Shown: positions 10,634-19,188, counted from the stretch's first letter. The stretch: 64,000 nucleotides of DNA from Akkermansia muciniphila (GCA_945874895.1 CAMCIC010000005.1:146535-210534), one strand, 5' to 3'. Notes: generated from the letters alone by a model not told the origin. A program made the numbers and translations.

Positions 10634-11503
10634 TTACGCTTCTTTTTTCTCGCTCACTACTTGGAAGTATGAGGCCCAAGGCTCTTTGGCATTGGCATCC
10701 CAAGGCAAACCGAGGTTGTGACGAACATATTTCACCATGGCCTTGCGAACACGCAGTTCGAGGGTGTCCGATGTCATACCGTAGTCCATTTTAAGAGCGG
10801 CCTTGGCTTCTTTGCTGAGAGAGGAGTTGGGCTTGAGCTTGAGGGTCACGAAAGTGTCCCAGTCAACATCGGCGGGTGGTTCATCCACATCTTTTCTCGA
10901 CCACTTGCACTCCTCCATGCGTCCCAGCACGAAGTCGCGCCACTCCAGTTGCTCGGTATCCCAGCAACGGGCATGCCAGCGCGAGCCATCGTAACCGAGG
11001 GCACGAGGCATCAGGGTGCGGGTTTTGCGGGTGGAGCTGTTCACGGAGACGTAACGTGCTTCGATCGCCTCCTTGCGCAACAAGGCCATTACCAAGACAC
11101 GAACAGCACGATCATTTACCACGCGTTGTGGCATGGTCACAATATCTGCCAGGTCTCCCGTTTGCCCCGGTGCCGAATCGGCACGAACTGCTAGTGCGGC
11201 GTGTCCTGGGTTCTGGCCGAACAACAAGGTCACGGCCTCTGTGAGACTGGGGCGATGAAGACGGCAGGTGAAACTCTCACTGGCTTCATAACGCTTGCGG
11301 TTCGGATGATAGATCACTCCATTGCGGTTCAATTCCAAGAAACGCTGGATGTCACCACTCGCCTGAGCTGCGGAAATTCCAAAGCAATCCAGAAGATCAC
11401 CACGACGTACCCAACCCCGCCACCACAACAACACTTCGATCATACGAAGACGCTCGCGTGCAGCCCAATTTTCTTCATTTGTCAGATTACCCATATGCTT
11501 CAT
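10634..11503 (-). CDS. WYL-domain transcriptional regulator, BrxR/CapW-like
   Basis: A 289-residue protein with an N-terminal winged helix (RLRMIEVLLWWRGWVRRGDL, then FGISAAQASGDIQRF), a central WYL-type beta domain (EARYVSVNSS, then PRALGYDGSRWHARCWD) and a C-terminal domain ending VKYVRHNLGLPWD. Helix ISxxQAS followed by a ...VIYHPNRKRYE hairpin is characteristic of the BrxR/CapW regulators that control phage-defence operons. No defence genes are in this window; the neighbours are a kinase-like gene and ilvC. It may act on the palindrome at 10570 or on its own promoter. A second Met at 11494 is an alternative start. The family call is fairly strong and the target is unknown. Confidence 0.75.
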   Translation of the reverse strand: MKHMGNLTNEENWAARERLRMIEVLLWWRGWVRRGDLLDCFGISAAQASGDIQRFLELNRNGVIYHPNRKRYEASESFTCRLHRPSLTEAVTLLFGQNPGHAALAVRADSAPGQTGDLADIVTMPQRVVNDRAVRVLVMALLRKEAIEARYVSVNSSTRKTRTLMPRALGYDGSRWHARCWDTEQLEWRDFVLGRMEECKWSRKDVDEPPADVDWDTFVTLKLKPNSSLSKEAKAALKMDYGMTSDTLELRVRKAMVKYVRHNLGLPWDANAKEPWASYFQVVSEKKEA

Positions 11504-11705
11504 TTTTGGTTACGGAGTGAAACATACATTCTATTTCTAAAATGTCATCTAGATAATACATAAGCGTATTTATCCTACCAGTCGTTTTTATCGATGCGTT
11601 TGAGAAGAATGCACCTGTCAAAAAAAGCTTATTTCCCCTGTGCGTGAGCCTTTTCTCTTTGAGCCCGAAGACCCTGCGCGACAAATCAGCTCAAGCACAG
11701 GCATC

Positions 11706-11739
11706 AAAAAAGCCGACCCTCTGACGAAGGTCGGCTTTT
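11706..11739 (-). terminator. Terminator after ilvC
   Basis: AAAGCCGACC and GGTCGGCTTT form a 10-bp stem, with a T-run on the minus strand after it. It lies about 20 bases beyond the ilvC stop codon. The plus-strand reading also ends in TTTT, so it could work in both directions. Confidence 0.88.
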
Positions 11740-11758
11740 GATTTGAGCGAGCGATGGC

Positions 11759-12805
11759 TTATTTGGAATCGGAAACAAAGCTGGCCTGAGTAGCGCCTTT
11801 GGCGATCTTCTTGCTCTTGATCCAGCTCATTTGCGAGCGCAGACGCTCACCTACTTTTTCGATCGGATGGGCTGCTTCCGCTTTGCGGATGGCGTTGAAG
11901 TTCTTGTTGCCGTCGGCGAACTCTTTGGTCCACTCTTTGGCAAACTTGCCGTCTTCGATGGCCTTCAGTTGCTTGCGCATGCGCTCTTTGACTGACTTGT
12001 CGATGATCTTGGGACCCACGGTCACATCGCCGTATTCGGCCGTTTCTGAGATCGAGAAACGCATACCGGCAATGCCTTGTTCGTTCATCAGGTCGACGAT
12101 CAATTTCAATTCGTGCAAGCACTCAAAGTACGCCATCTCAGGCTGGTAGCCCGCTTCCACCAGCACCTCGAAGCCGGCTTTCACCAAGGCCGAGGCACCG
12201 CCGCAAAGAACGCACTGCTCGCCGAACAGGTCGGTCACAGTCTCCTCGCGGAAGTTGGTTTCAAACACACCGGCACGGGTGCAACCCACGCCACGAGCCC
12301 ATGCCAGAGCGGTCTCTTTGGCTTTGCCAGAAGCATCGTTGTGCACAGCGATCAGACCGGGAACTCCCTTGCCGTTGACAAACTGCGAGCGCACTGTGTG
12401 ACCAGGGCCCTTAGGAGCCACCATGATCACGTCGATGTCTTGGGGTGGAGTGATGGTTTTGAAATGGATCGCAAAGCCATGAGAGAACAGCAGGGTTTTG
12501 CCTTTGCTCAGATTCTTCTCAATGTCTTTCTTGTAAACCGTTGGCACTACCGTGTCGGGAGTGGCAACGAAAATCACGTCAGCCGCTTTGACAGCATCTG
12601 CGGTTTCCATCACCTCGAAGCCGAGCTTCTTGGCAACCGCCCAGGATTTGGATTTCTTGTAGAGACCAATGATGACTTTCAAGCCACTGTCTTTGAGGTT
12701 AAGGGCGTGTGCGTGACCTTGTGAACCAAAGCCAATTACGGCAAGGGTCTTCTTTTTCAAGGGAGCAAGCGAGGCATCTTTGTTGGTATAAATTTTAGCA
12801 GCCAT
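11759..12805 (-). CDS. ilvC: Ketol-acid reductoisomerase
   Basis: A 348-residue cytoplasmic enzyme for the second step of valine/isoleucine synthesis: isomerisation and NADPH reduction of acetolactate or acetohydroxybutyrate. The Rossmann loop [17 protein letters not shown], the [11 protein letters not shown] segment, the metal-binding DLFGEQ with [19 protein letters not shown], and [10 protein letters not shown] are all present. This is the short class I type. The ATG at 12805 ([10 protein letters not shown]) fits the family start better than an upstream TTG. trpF lies 139 bases upstream in the same direction. The other ilv genes are at 30.1-32.4 kb, so the pathway is split within the window. 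Confidence 0.97.
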   Translation of the reverse strand: MAAKIYTNKDASLAPLKKKTLAVIGFGSQGHAHALNLKDSGLKVIIGLYKKSKSWAVAKKLGFEVMETADAVKAADVIFVATPDTVVPTVYKKDIEKNLSKGKTLLFSHGFAIHFKTITPPQDIDVIMVAPKGPGHTVRSQFVNGKGVPGLIAVHNDASGKAKETALAWARGVGCTRAGVFETNFREETVTDLFGEQCVLCGGASALVKAGFEVLVEAGYQPEMAYFECLHELKLIVDLMNEQGIAGMRFSISETAEYGDVTVGPKIIDKSVKERMRKQLKAIEDGKFAKEWTKEFADGNKNFNAIRKAEAAHPIEKVGERLRSQMSWIKSKKIAKGATQASFVSDSK

Positions 12806-12944
12806 AATGTGTAAGTCGGGTGTCGGATCATGCCGTCCACTCATGACAGGAGAAACGGCGGGCGCGCAAACTGCCAAGAAATGCAGCTTCCGTCAAGAAA
12901 ATGCTCACACAGTTTTGGAGGAACGAATTCGCAGAGAGAAAAGG

Positions 12945-13643
12945 CTACCAAACTGACTCGCAGGTCCCGCTGTTCACGATCGCTTGCAGCGCACCCACTT
13001 TGGCAAAATCTTTCACTCCTGGCGAAATCTCCGCGCCGGACGCGATATCGATCGCCGCAGGACGCACCGTAGCAATGGCATCAGCCGCGTTGGCGGGAGT
13101 AATGCCACCCGCCAGCAGAATGGGCATCGATGGGAAACCCTTCTTCGCCTCGTTCGCCAGCGACCAATCGAACGTGGCCCCCGTGCCGCCGTAGACACCG
13201 GGAGCAGCTGTATCAAGGAGCAAGGCATTCGCTTGTTCGTAATCGCGCAAGGACGACAAATCTCCCGCATCGCGGATGCCCAGCGCCTTGATGCAGGGAA
13301 TGCCCCGATCCAAGAGGATCGTCATTTCGGCAGGAGTCTCGTCCCCATGCAACTGAGCGATATCAATCCAGCCTTTGCTGTGCAGCTCGGTGATGAAATC
13401 CAGATCCGCATTGACAAACACTCCGACACGAACGATGGATCCTTTCAACTCCATGAGCCAAGGGGCGGCATCATCGGGATCGATAAAACGTTTCGAAAGC
13501 GGCCAGAAATTCACCCCCAAGGCGGCGACCCCCGCATCGACTAAGCCTCGAGCATCAGAATCCCTGGTCACACCGCAAATTTTCAAAGAACAGCGATGGG
13601 TCGATAAAAACGATTCAATCAAGTGGTCGCATTCAGAACTCAT
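12945..13643 (-). CDS. trpF: Phosphoribosylanthranilate isomerase
   Basis: A 232-residue TIM-barrel enzyme catalysing the Amadori rearrangement of phosphoribosylanthranilate in tryptophan synthesis. The catalytic cysteine is in SLKICGVTR near the N-terminus, the general-acid Asp is in LLLDTAAPGVYGGTG, and LLAGGITPANA plus DIASGAEISPGVKD form the phosphate site. It is divergent from the photolyase-like gene, with 110 bases between the starts. trpC is about 29 kb away, so the trp genes are scattered. Met at 13643 was preferred over one four codons upstream. Confidence 0.95.
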   Translation of the reverse strand: MSSECDHLIESFLSTHRCSLKICGVTRDSDARGLVDAGVAALGVNFWPLSKRFIDPDDAAPWLMELKGSIVRVGVFVNADLDFITELHSKGWIDIAQLHGDETPAEMTILLDRGIPCIKALGIRDAGDLSSLRDYEQANALLLDTAAPGVYGGTGATFDWSLANEAKKGFPSMPILLAGGITPANAADAIATVRPAAIDIASGAEISPGVKDFAKVGALQAIVNSGTCESVW

Positions 13644-13753
13644 GATACGCCCCACGCTTGCACGAGCTCGCCCGAATGCAAGCGGGAAAGAACGAAGCGC
13701 AGGGAAAATCCACGTTGCAGGAAATCACATCAGGGATAGATTGTTTTCTTTTC

Positions 13754-14947
13754 ATGCCATCGCAGCTTTTTCCTCCTCCGCTTCCCCCTGCCACCCGAGC
13801 CAATGCGCTGCAACAACTGCAAGCCTTCGCCCGCCGCGCCCATCGCTACGGCCGGGAGAGAAATTTTGTGGTCGCCGATCACGTCAACGTGTCGCGCCTC
13901 TCCGCCGCGATCCAGCATCGGCTCATCAGCCAAAACGAGGTCATGGAAGTGGTCTTGCAGCATCACCCGCTGGGCTCGGTGGAAAAATTTGTGCAGGAAG
14001 TGCTGTGGCGCAGCTACTGGAAAGGTTGGCTGGAAATGCGGCCTTCCGTATGGCACAGCTACCTTGATGAAGCCGCCCGTGGCACGGATGCAAAAATCGA
14101 GAGAGCCGAGCAAATCGCCACGGGCCATAGCGGTTGCGCGGTGATGGATGACTTTGCCCGGGAATTGATCGAAACCGGCTATCTCCACAACCATGCCCGG
14201 ATGTGGTGGGCCTCATTCTGGATCCATCAACAAAAACTACCTTGGGCATTAGGAGCCAAGCATTTCATGAATCACTTGCTCGATGCCGATGCCGCCAGCA
14301 ACACTCTCAGTTGGCGCTGGGTGGCTGGACTTCACACCCCCGGAAAAACCTACCTCGTCCGCCGCGATAACATCGAGCACTACCACCATGCTCCAGGAGT
14401 CGCTGGCATGGAAATGTTAGAACACACCAAGGCTGCCGAGATCAGGGACTCTGCCTTAGCCCCTCTCCTGCCCTACCACGCTTTGCCGTCGAACTGCCCA
14501 CCCGATGACAAGCGCACGGCCCTGCTCTTGCATGCGGAAGACTTGTCGGTGGAAACCACGGAATTATCCCATCTCAGGCCCGAGATCGTGGCCTTTTATC
14601 GCCACGATGAGGAATCATCGTCATCCCCGCGGCACGAGTGGCGCAACATGGCCTTCGCCGACGCCAACCGCCGAGCCGAAGCCCATTTCGGTCGCGCCGT
14701 CGCCTCGCTCTCGTCCGTTGCTAACATCGTGGCATGGTTGATCGAACACAGGATCGAACGTTTAGTCATGATGCAACCCATGGTCGGTCCATTGCGAGAC
14801 GCCCTCACGGCGTTGCCGGATTCGCTCAGCAACAAAGGCATACAACTCCTGTGTTTGCGGCGCGAAGAAGACAACCGCTTTTTCCCACATGCGACTAGCG
14901 GCTTCTTCACTTTTTGGAAAAAAGCCAGTCGTCGTCTCACCGCATAA
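13754..14947 (+). CDS. Photolyase/cryptochrome-family protein with swapped domain order
   Basis: A 397-residue protein. Residues ~15-215 form the helical FAD-binding domain of photolyases: ARRAHRYGRERNF, SRLSAAIQHRLIS, KFVQEVLWRSYWKGW, GYLHNHARMWWASFWIH and DADAASNTLSWRWVAG. The usual N-terminal alpha/beta antenna domain is missing. Instead, residues ~254-390 look like an alpha/beta domain (TALLLHAEDL, VAWLIEHRIERLVMM, KGIQLLCLRR) ending SGFFTFWKKASRR, which resembles the end of a normal antenna domain (…F.TPFW..). The function may be DNA repair or light sensing. The FAD-domain call is firm; the permutation is inferred. The start at 13754 is the first Met before the domain. Confidence 0.75.
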   Translation: MPSQLFPPPLPPATRANALQQLQAFARRAHRYGRERNFVVADHVNVSRLSAAIQHRLISQNEVMEVVLQHHPLGSVEKFVQEVLWRSYWKGWLEMRPSVWHSYLDEAARGTDAKIERAEQIATGHSGCAVMDDFARELIETGYLHNHARMWWASFWIHQQKLPWALGAKHFMNHLLDADAASNTLSWRWVAGLHTPGKTYLVRRDNIEHYHHAPGVAGMEMLEHTKAAEIRDSALAPLLPYHALPSNCPPDDKRTALLLHAEDLSVETTELSHLRPEIVAFYRHDEESSSSPRHEWRNMAFADANRRAEAHFGRAVASLSSVANIVAWLIEHRIERLVMMQPMVGPLRDALTALPDSLSNKGIQLLCLRREEDNRFFPHATSGFFTFWKKASRRLTA

Positions 14948-14974
14948 AAAAGGGCGACCCGCTTGGGCCGCCCT
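14945..14974 (-). terminator. Terminator after the MFS transporter gene
   Basis: AGGGCG pairs with CGCCCT around an inner CCC/GGG stem, and five Ts follow on the minus strand. It lies between the convergent photolyase-like and MFS genes. The plus-strand reading lacks a T-run. Confidence 0.85.
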
Positions 14975-15001
14975 GAATCTTTGATCCGTGGAATTTGTCG
15001 A

Positions 15002-16621
15002 TCACTTCGTGGACTCTTCCACGCTCAGCGGACGATAGCCACCGATTGCTTTGAAGTAGAACAACAGCAGCAGATAGATCACACCCATGCCGCAGGGCAG
15101 CAGAGCATCGTGACGCAGAGTTTTGCGGCTACCGCTGATTTCGGCATCCACCATGGCTTGTTGCTCAGGAGTACGTTTTTCTTTCTCCATCTCCTTGGCT
15201 GCAGCGACTTTTTTGCCATCGAGGGCTTTGACCTCCTCAAATCCGAGCCATTTGCTGGATTTTTCTGCCTTATTGGACTCAAGGATCGCTTGGTTGCCCG
15301 TTTCGATCATGCTTTCAGCGGTGAAACGGTCTTTGGCGTAGCCCAGACCTGGGCCACCCAACTGCCCAACGGAAAGCATGCCGATGCCACCCATGATGGA
15401 CATGGCCACAGCTCCGGTGCGAGGGAAACGGTCACCTACTACGGCCAGCATGGTGGGCCAGAAGAAGGTTTTGCCAATGCTGTAAACAAACATGGCGGCG
15501 AACGCGGCAGCAACCCCTGATGCACCGGCTGCGAGATACAATCCCGCGATCGCAAAAAGAGCGCAAACAAACAGGATAGCGACGGGAGAAAGCTTCAGCT
15601 TGCTCTCGATCCAGTGCGAGCAAAAGCGCAGGCCGAACATCATCGAGCTAGCGAAGATGAAGAGAATCTTGCCGAGGCTGGGAGTCAGGATGGTGCCGTT
15701 GATGTTTTCGATCCACGAGTCGGTGCCCAATTCCAGCGAGCCCAGAATGCCGTGAGCAAGGAACAAGACGAAGAGGAGCCAGTGACCGATGGAAAATTGC
15801 GTGATCACGGCAACCCAAAGCACGAAGCCTGCGCCCACTGCGATGGAGATGGTGTTCCAAGCTTTGCTGAGGAAAAATTCCGAACCGGTCAGGCCTGCAA
15901 GAATGTTGGCGCCGAGTGCGTCGCGGGTGAAAAGGTAGAGCAGGACGCCTGCCACGCTAGCACCGAGGATGCCGACGTCTTTCATCATTTCACCGAGAGA
16001 AAATCCTTTGCTGGAAGCCTCCGATTTAGGGAAGCTTTGTCCGAAGAACATGAAACCGTAAATGAATGTTGGAACGAGGTAGAGACCCAGCTGAGCTTTC
16101 CAGCTCCAGTGGTTGCCCACCAACAAGGTGATCACGGCACCGAGAATCATACCTGCGGGCCAACTGGCGTGCAGAATGTTCAGATAGTGCGTGCGGTTTT
16201 GCGGGAACAAAGTGGCTACCAGAGGGTTTGCCACTGCTTCGAGAGTTCCGTTGGCGAGAGCGAAAATAAACGTTCCGGAAAACAGCAACAAAAATGCTGT
16301 CTGTTGGCCCATACCTGATGAGGGCATCAGTGTCACCACGGCCGAGAGCACGTGAAGCAAGAATGCTGCGATCACCAGTTTGCCGTATCCGATTTTATCA
16401 ACGATCATACCACCGATGATGATACCAAAGCAAAAACCGGAGAAGCCGGCACCGCCGATCAATCCGTTTTGCAAGTTGGTGAATCCGAATTCAGCAGCCC
16501 AGGCCGCATTGATGCCATTACGAATGGCAAATCCAACGCCTGCGGCGAGAATCGCCATAAATCCCGCCCATAGCAATCGCTTTGCGTTGGACGCCGTCAT
16601 TGTGTCATGTGAGTTACTCAT
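15002..16621 (-). CDS. Sugar MFS transporter, FucP-like
   Basis: A 539-residue inner-membrane protein with about 12 hydrophobic segments. The N-terminal GFAIRNGINAAWAAEFGFTN, the family signature around FALANGTLEAVANPLVATLF and NILHASWPAGMILG resemble the FucP/glucose-galactose group of proton symporters. Between the last two membrane segments there is a hydrophilic insert of about 75 residues rich in Lys and Glu (…EVKALDGKKVAAAKEMEKEKR…), which ordinary FucP proteins lack. The substrate is unknown. Met at 16621 was chosen over an upstream in-frame Met, because it directly precedes the first membrane segment. It is divergent from the ATP synthase operon, sharing a 246-bp regulatory region. 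Confidence 0.8.
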   Translation of the reverse strand: MSNSHDTMTASNAKRLLWAGFMAILAAGVGFAIRNGINAAWAAEFGFTNLQNGLIGGAGFSGFCFGIIIGGMIVDKIGYGKLVIAAFLLHVLSAVVTLMPSSGMGQQTAFLLLFSGTFIFALANGTLEAVANPLVATLFPQNRTHYLNILHASWPAGMILGAVITLLVGNHWSWKAQLGLYLVPTFIYGFMFFGQSFPKSEASSKGFSLGEMMKDVGILGASVAGVLLYLFTRDALGANILAGLTGSEFFLSKAWNTISIAVGAGFVLWVAVITQFSIGHWLLFVLFLAHGILGSLELGTDSWIENINGTILTPSLGKILFIFASSMMFGLRFCSHWIESKLKLSPVAILFVCALFAIAGLYLAAGASGVAAAFAAMFVYSIGKTFFWPTMLAVVGDRFPRTGAVAMSIMGGIGMLSVGQLGGPGLGYAKDRFTAESMIETGNQAILESNKAEKSSKWLGFEEVKALDGKKVAAAKEMEKEKRTPEQQAMVDAEISGSRKTLRHDALLPCGMGVIYLLLLFYFKAIGGYRPLSVEESTK

Positions 16622-16788
16622 GTGTTCGTGTGTTTTTTCCGTGGGGGGACGAACTCCTACGCAATTGTGAAACAGATGACAAGAATTCATTGCGTCAAAA
16701 AGAAAAAATCTCTTTCTGGATGGAAATAACCGAAAATTCGACAATTAAGAAAAATAATAACCATTGAGCATCAACGTTTTATTGAGCT

Positions 16789-16804
16789 TGTGAAATTTTT
16801 CACA
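16789..16804 (+). promoter_or_regulatory. CRP/FNR-family-like palindrome upstream of the atp operon
   Basis: TGTGAAATTTTTCACA is a perfect TGTGA-N6-TCACA palindrome. The 19-bp extension CTTGTGAAATTTTTCACAA (16787-16805) recurs exactly, in the same orientation relative to the genes, upstream of actA. The site lies 64-79 bases upstream of atpB and directly before a -35-like element. A CRP/FNR-family regulator is the obvious binder; this is inference. Confidence 0.7.
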
Positions 16805-16812
16805 AATAAAAC

Positions 16813-16840
16813 TTGTCAATGTTACGGAAATTCGAATAAA
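16813..16840 (+). promoter_or_regulatory. Candidate sigma70-type promoter of the ATP synthase operon
   Basis: TTGTCA (16813-16818, five of six bases matching the -35 consensus) is followed after 16 bases by AATAAA (16835-16840, four of six matching the -10 consensus). It lies between the CRP-like palindrome and atpB, leaving a leader of about 20 bases. The -10 match is modest. Confidence 0.4.
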
Positions 16841-16867
16841 AATCGCGCGCCCGCTTCCCATTCTCTC

Positions 16868-17758
16868 ATGCGTAAGTATTTCTTCTCTCTTTTTGCTTTG
16901 CTGGTGACATCACACGCCGCATCCGCCGCATCCGCTGGCCATGATCATTTGCCAGTTCACGCTGAGGAACTCTATCATCTGGGCCCCATCACCATCAGCA
17001 ACTCGATGCTCATGGTCTGGATCGTAGCCGCCGTTCTGATTTTGGTCGCTCAAATGGCCACACGCAAGATCACCCTGATTCCTTCGGGTTTGCAAAATTT
17101 CGTCGAATGGCTGGTCGAGAGCCTGTATAACTTTCTCGAAGGAATTCTCGGCACCCATCTGGTGAAAAAAACATTCTGGTTCTTCGGCACCATTTTCGTG
17201 CTGATTCTGTTCACGAACTGGTTCGGCTTGATCCCCGGCGTGGGCACGATCGGACAATTCAACCCCGATGGCTTCGGTGGCGACAGCCACGATAACTTCC
17301 GCCCCTTCCTGCGCGGCGGTAACGCCGACTTGAACATGACCCTAGCGATGTCGATCTCCTTCGCTCTTCTGTGGTTCTATTGGGCCATCAGCGAAAACGG
17401 TCTCGTAGGCTTCTTCAAACACATCTTCGCCCCCAAGGGCAAGTTCTCCGGCATCATGGCCGTGATGATGCTCGTGGTCTTCGGCTTTGTCGGTCTCCTT
17501 GAGCTGGTTTCGATCATTTTCCGCCCCGTCGCTCTCTCCTTCCGTCTTTTCGGCAACATTTTCGCCGGAGAAACCACTCTGGAAACCATGACCGCCATCA
17601 CAGGCAAATGGTATACCGCATGGCTACCACCACTCCCCTTCTATTTCATGGAGTTGCTGGTCGGTCTGATCCAGGCGCTCGTTTTCATGTTGCTCACTGC
17701 CGTTTTCCTCAAGCTCATTTGCGAGCATCATGAGGAAGAAGGTCACGAGCATCACTAA
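16868..17758 (+). CDS. atpB: F-type ATP synthase Fo subunit a
   Basis: A 296-residue membrane protein forming the proton half-channels beside the c-ring. It starts with a probable cleavable signal (MRKYFFSLFALLVTSHAASA) and has five to six membrane segments. The essential arginine is in SFRLFGNIFAGE, and the final helix GLIQALVFMLLTAVFLKL is typical. The C-terminus is His/Glu-rich. It is the first gene of the atpBEFHAGDC operon; atpI is not seen upstream. No Shine-Dalgarno sequence precedes the ATG at 16868 (CATTCTCTC). Confidence 0.96.
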   Translation: MRKYFFSLFALLVTSHAASAASAGHDHLPVHAEELYHLGPITISNSMLMVWIVAAVLILVAQMATRKITLIPSGLQNFVEWLVESLYNFLEGILGTHLVKKTFWFFGTIFVLILFTNWFGLIPGVGTIGQFNPDGFGGDSHDNFRPFLRGGNADLNMTLAMSISFALLWFYWAISENGLVGFFKHIFAPKGKFSGIMAVMMLVVFGFVGLLELVSIIFRPVALSFRLFGNIFAGETTLETMTAITGKWYTAWLPPLPFYFMELLVGLIQALVFMLLTAVFLKLICEHHEEEGHEHH

Positions 17759-17828
17759 TCCTTTCCCGTTTTGACCATGGAATGAACCGTGGGAAACGGA
17801 AAACCAACAACAACCATACTAAACTACT

Positions 17829-18044
17829 ATGTCCACACTTCCTATCCTTGCTGAATTGTCCGGCAACTTCCACGTTGCTCTCGCCGCTATTGGTGCTGCT
17901 ATCGGCATCGGCCTTCTCGGCTCGAAAGCCGCCGAAGCAACCGGCCGTAACCCAGGCGCTGCAGGCAACATCCTCACACTCTCGATCATCTTGGCTGCCC
18001 TGATCGAAGGTATCGTGTTCTTCGCGATCTTCCTTGCCAAGTAA
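17829..18044 (+). CDS. atpE: F-type ATP synthase Fo subunit c
   Basis: A 71-residue hairpin of two membrane helices forming the rotor ring. The conserved polar loop is GRNPGA, and the ion-carrying carboxylate is Glu60 in LAALIEGIVFF. The residue after it is Gly, not Ser or Thr, and the first helix has no Gln/Pro sodium signature, so proton coupling is expected. It sits between atpB and atpF and is followed at once by a strong GC-rich hairpin that may shape its expression relative to downstream genes. Confidence 0.97.
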   Translation: MSTLPILAELSGNFHVALAAIGAAIGIGLLGSKAAEATGRNPGAAGNILTLSIILAALIEGIVFFAIFLAK

Positions 18045-18054
18045 TTGCCTTCTC

Positions 18055-18090
18055 GGGAGCACCCTGCGGGGTGCTCCCCTTTCTTCCTTT
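18055..18090 (+). terminator. GC-rich hairpin between atpE and atpF, possible attenuator or mRNA stabiliser
   Basis: GGGAGCACCC and GGGTGCTCCC form a perfect 10-bp stem with a TGCG loop, 10 bases after the atpE stop. A pyrimidine-rich CTTTCTTCCTTT follows, not a clean T-run. It may cause partial termination or protect the upstream mRNA, which would favour subunit c, needed in several copies per enzyme. Confidence 0.6.
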
Positions 18091-18166
18091 CGCTCGATAA
18101 GAGCCCTCCCCTTTCTTGCTGTTTCCTTCTTCTTACTATCGCACACTTTCGCTTTACTCCGATCTT

Positions 18167-18739
18167 ATGTTCACGCCACTGACCCTACTCGCCACCACCG
18201 CTGCCGCACCGGCCCAGGACGCAGGCATCGCCGGAACCGTCAAGGAGATTGCCACCAATTTCAAAATTCTTCCCGAGCTCTTTATTCCACAGGTCATCAG
18301 TTTCCTGCTGGTCGCCGTATTGCTGAAGAAATTTGCTTTCGGTCCTGTGCAAGCGATGCTGGAACAGCGCAAGCAACGCATTGCCGATGGAGAAGCAAAG
18401 CTGAAGCAGATCGAAAAACAACTCGCCGAATCTGCACAGCACACAGCTGATGTGATTGCGAAGGCCAACGCCGATGCAAAACGGATGATCGATGAAGCGA
18501 AAGCCAGCGCTTCCACACTGACCGAACAAAAAGCCCAAGAGGCGATCGCTTCCGCACAAAACATCATCGCCAAGGCAGAGGCCGCTGCCCAAGCCGAGCG
18601 CGCCCAAATTGCTGCCGACCTCAAACGCGAATTCGGACGCCTTGTCGCAAGCACCGCGCAAAACGCCACAGGTGGAAAACTCACCGCCGATCAGCAGCGC
18701 GCTATCAACGAGGAATCACTCGCCAAGGTTCAAGCCTAA
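18167..18739 (+). CDS. atpF: F-type ATP synthase Fo subunit b
   Basis: A 190-residue peripheral-stalk protein. A leading MFTPLTLLATTAAAPAQDA resembles a signal sequence, followed by the membrane helix around FIPQVISFLLVAVLLKKFAF and then a long charged coiled coil (residues ~60-165, rich in Lys, Glu, Ala and Gln) that reaches F1. The frame is open 51 bases upstream, but the ATG at 18167 gives the standard length. It lies 14 bases upstream of atpH. Confidence 0.93.
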   Translation: MFTPLTLLATTAAAPAQDAGIAGTVKEIATNFKILPELFIPQVISFLLVAVLLKKFAFGPVQAMLEQRKQRIADGEAKLKQIEKQLAESAQHTADVIAKANADAKRMIDEAKASASTLTEQKAQEAIASAQNIIAKAEAAAQAERAQIAADLKREFGRLVASTAQNATGGKLTADQQRAINEESLAKVQA

Positions 18740-18753
18740 CTCTTTTCTGATTC

Positions 18754-19146
18754 ATGAAAGTTTCCAAAGTCGCCAAAACTTCCGCCAACCGCATTTTCCG
18801 CCTTTGCATGGCCGGTGGCTCTCTGAACGAGAGCCTCATGCGCAGCGCGATCCAGAAACTGGTCAGCTCCAAACCCCGCGACTATCAAGCCATTCTCGTA
18901 ACCCTCAAGCGACTTGTGCGTCTTGAAATGGAACGCAAACAGGTCACAGTCGAGAGCGCTGCTCCCCTCGATCTCGAAGAGCGCAATCGCGCCGCCGATT
19001 ATGTCGTTGCCCAATACGGCAAGGACCTAACATTTTCCTACAAAGTCACCCCCGAGCTTCTCGGAGGACTTCGCATTCAGGTCGGCAATGACGTCCTCGA
19101 CGGCTCCGTACAAGGCCGCATCAACCGCCTCGCCAAAGCATTTTAA
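18754..19146 (+). CDS. atpH: F-type ATP synthase F1 subunit delta (short form)
   Basis: A 130-residue protein linking the b stalk to the top of F1. The C-terminal signature DLTFSYKVTPELLGGLRIQ...DGSVQGRINRLAKAF is intact. Typical delta subunits are about 175-180 residues, so this N-terminal helical domain, which binds alpha, appears shortened by about 45 residues. Position between atpF and atpA is as expected. Confidence 0.88.
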   Translation: MKVSKVAKTSANRIFRLCMAGGSLNESLMRSAIQKLVSSKPRDYQAILVTLKRLVRLEMERKQVTVESAAPLDLEERNRAADYVVAQYGKDLTFSYKVTPELLGGLRIQVGNDVLDGSVQGRINRLAKAF

Positions 19147-19188
19147 TTTCCCACCCTTCACTCTCCACCACTCACACTTCACTATTCT

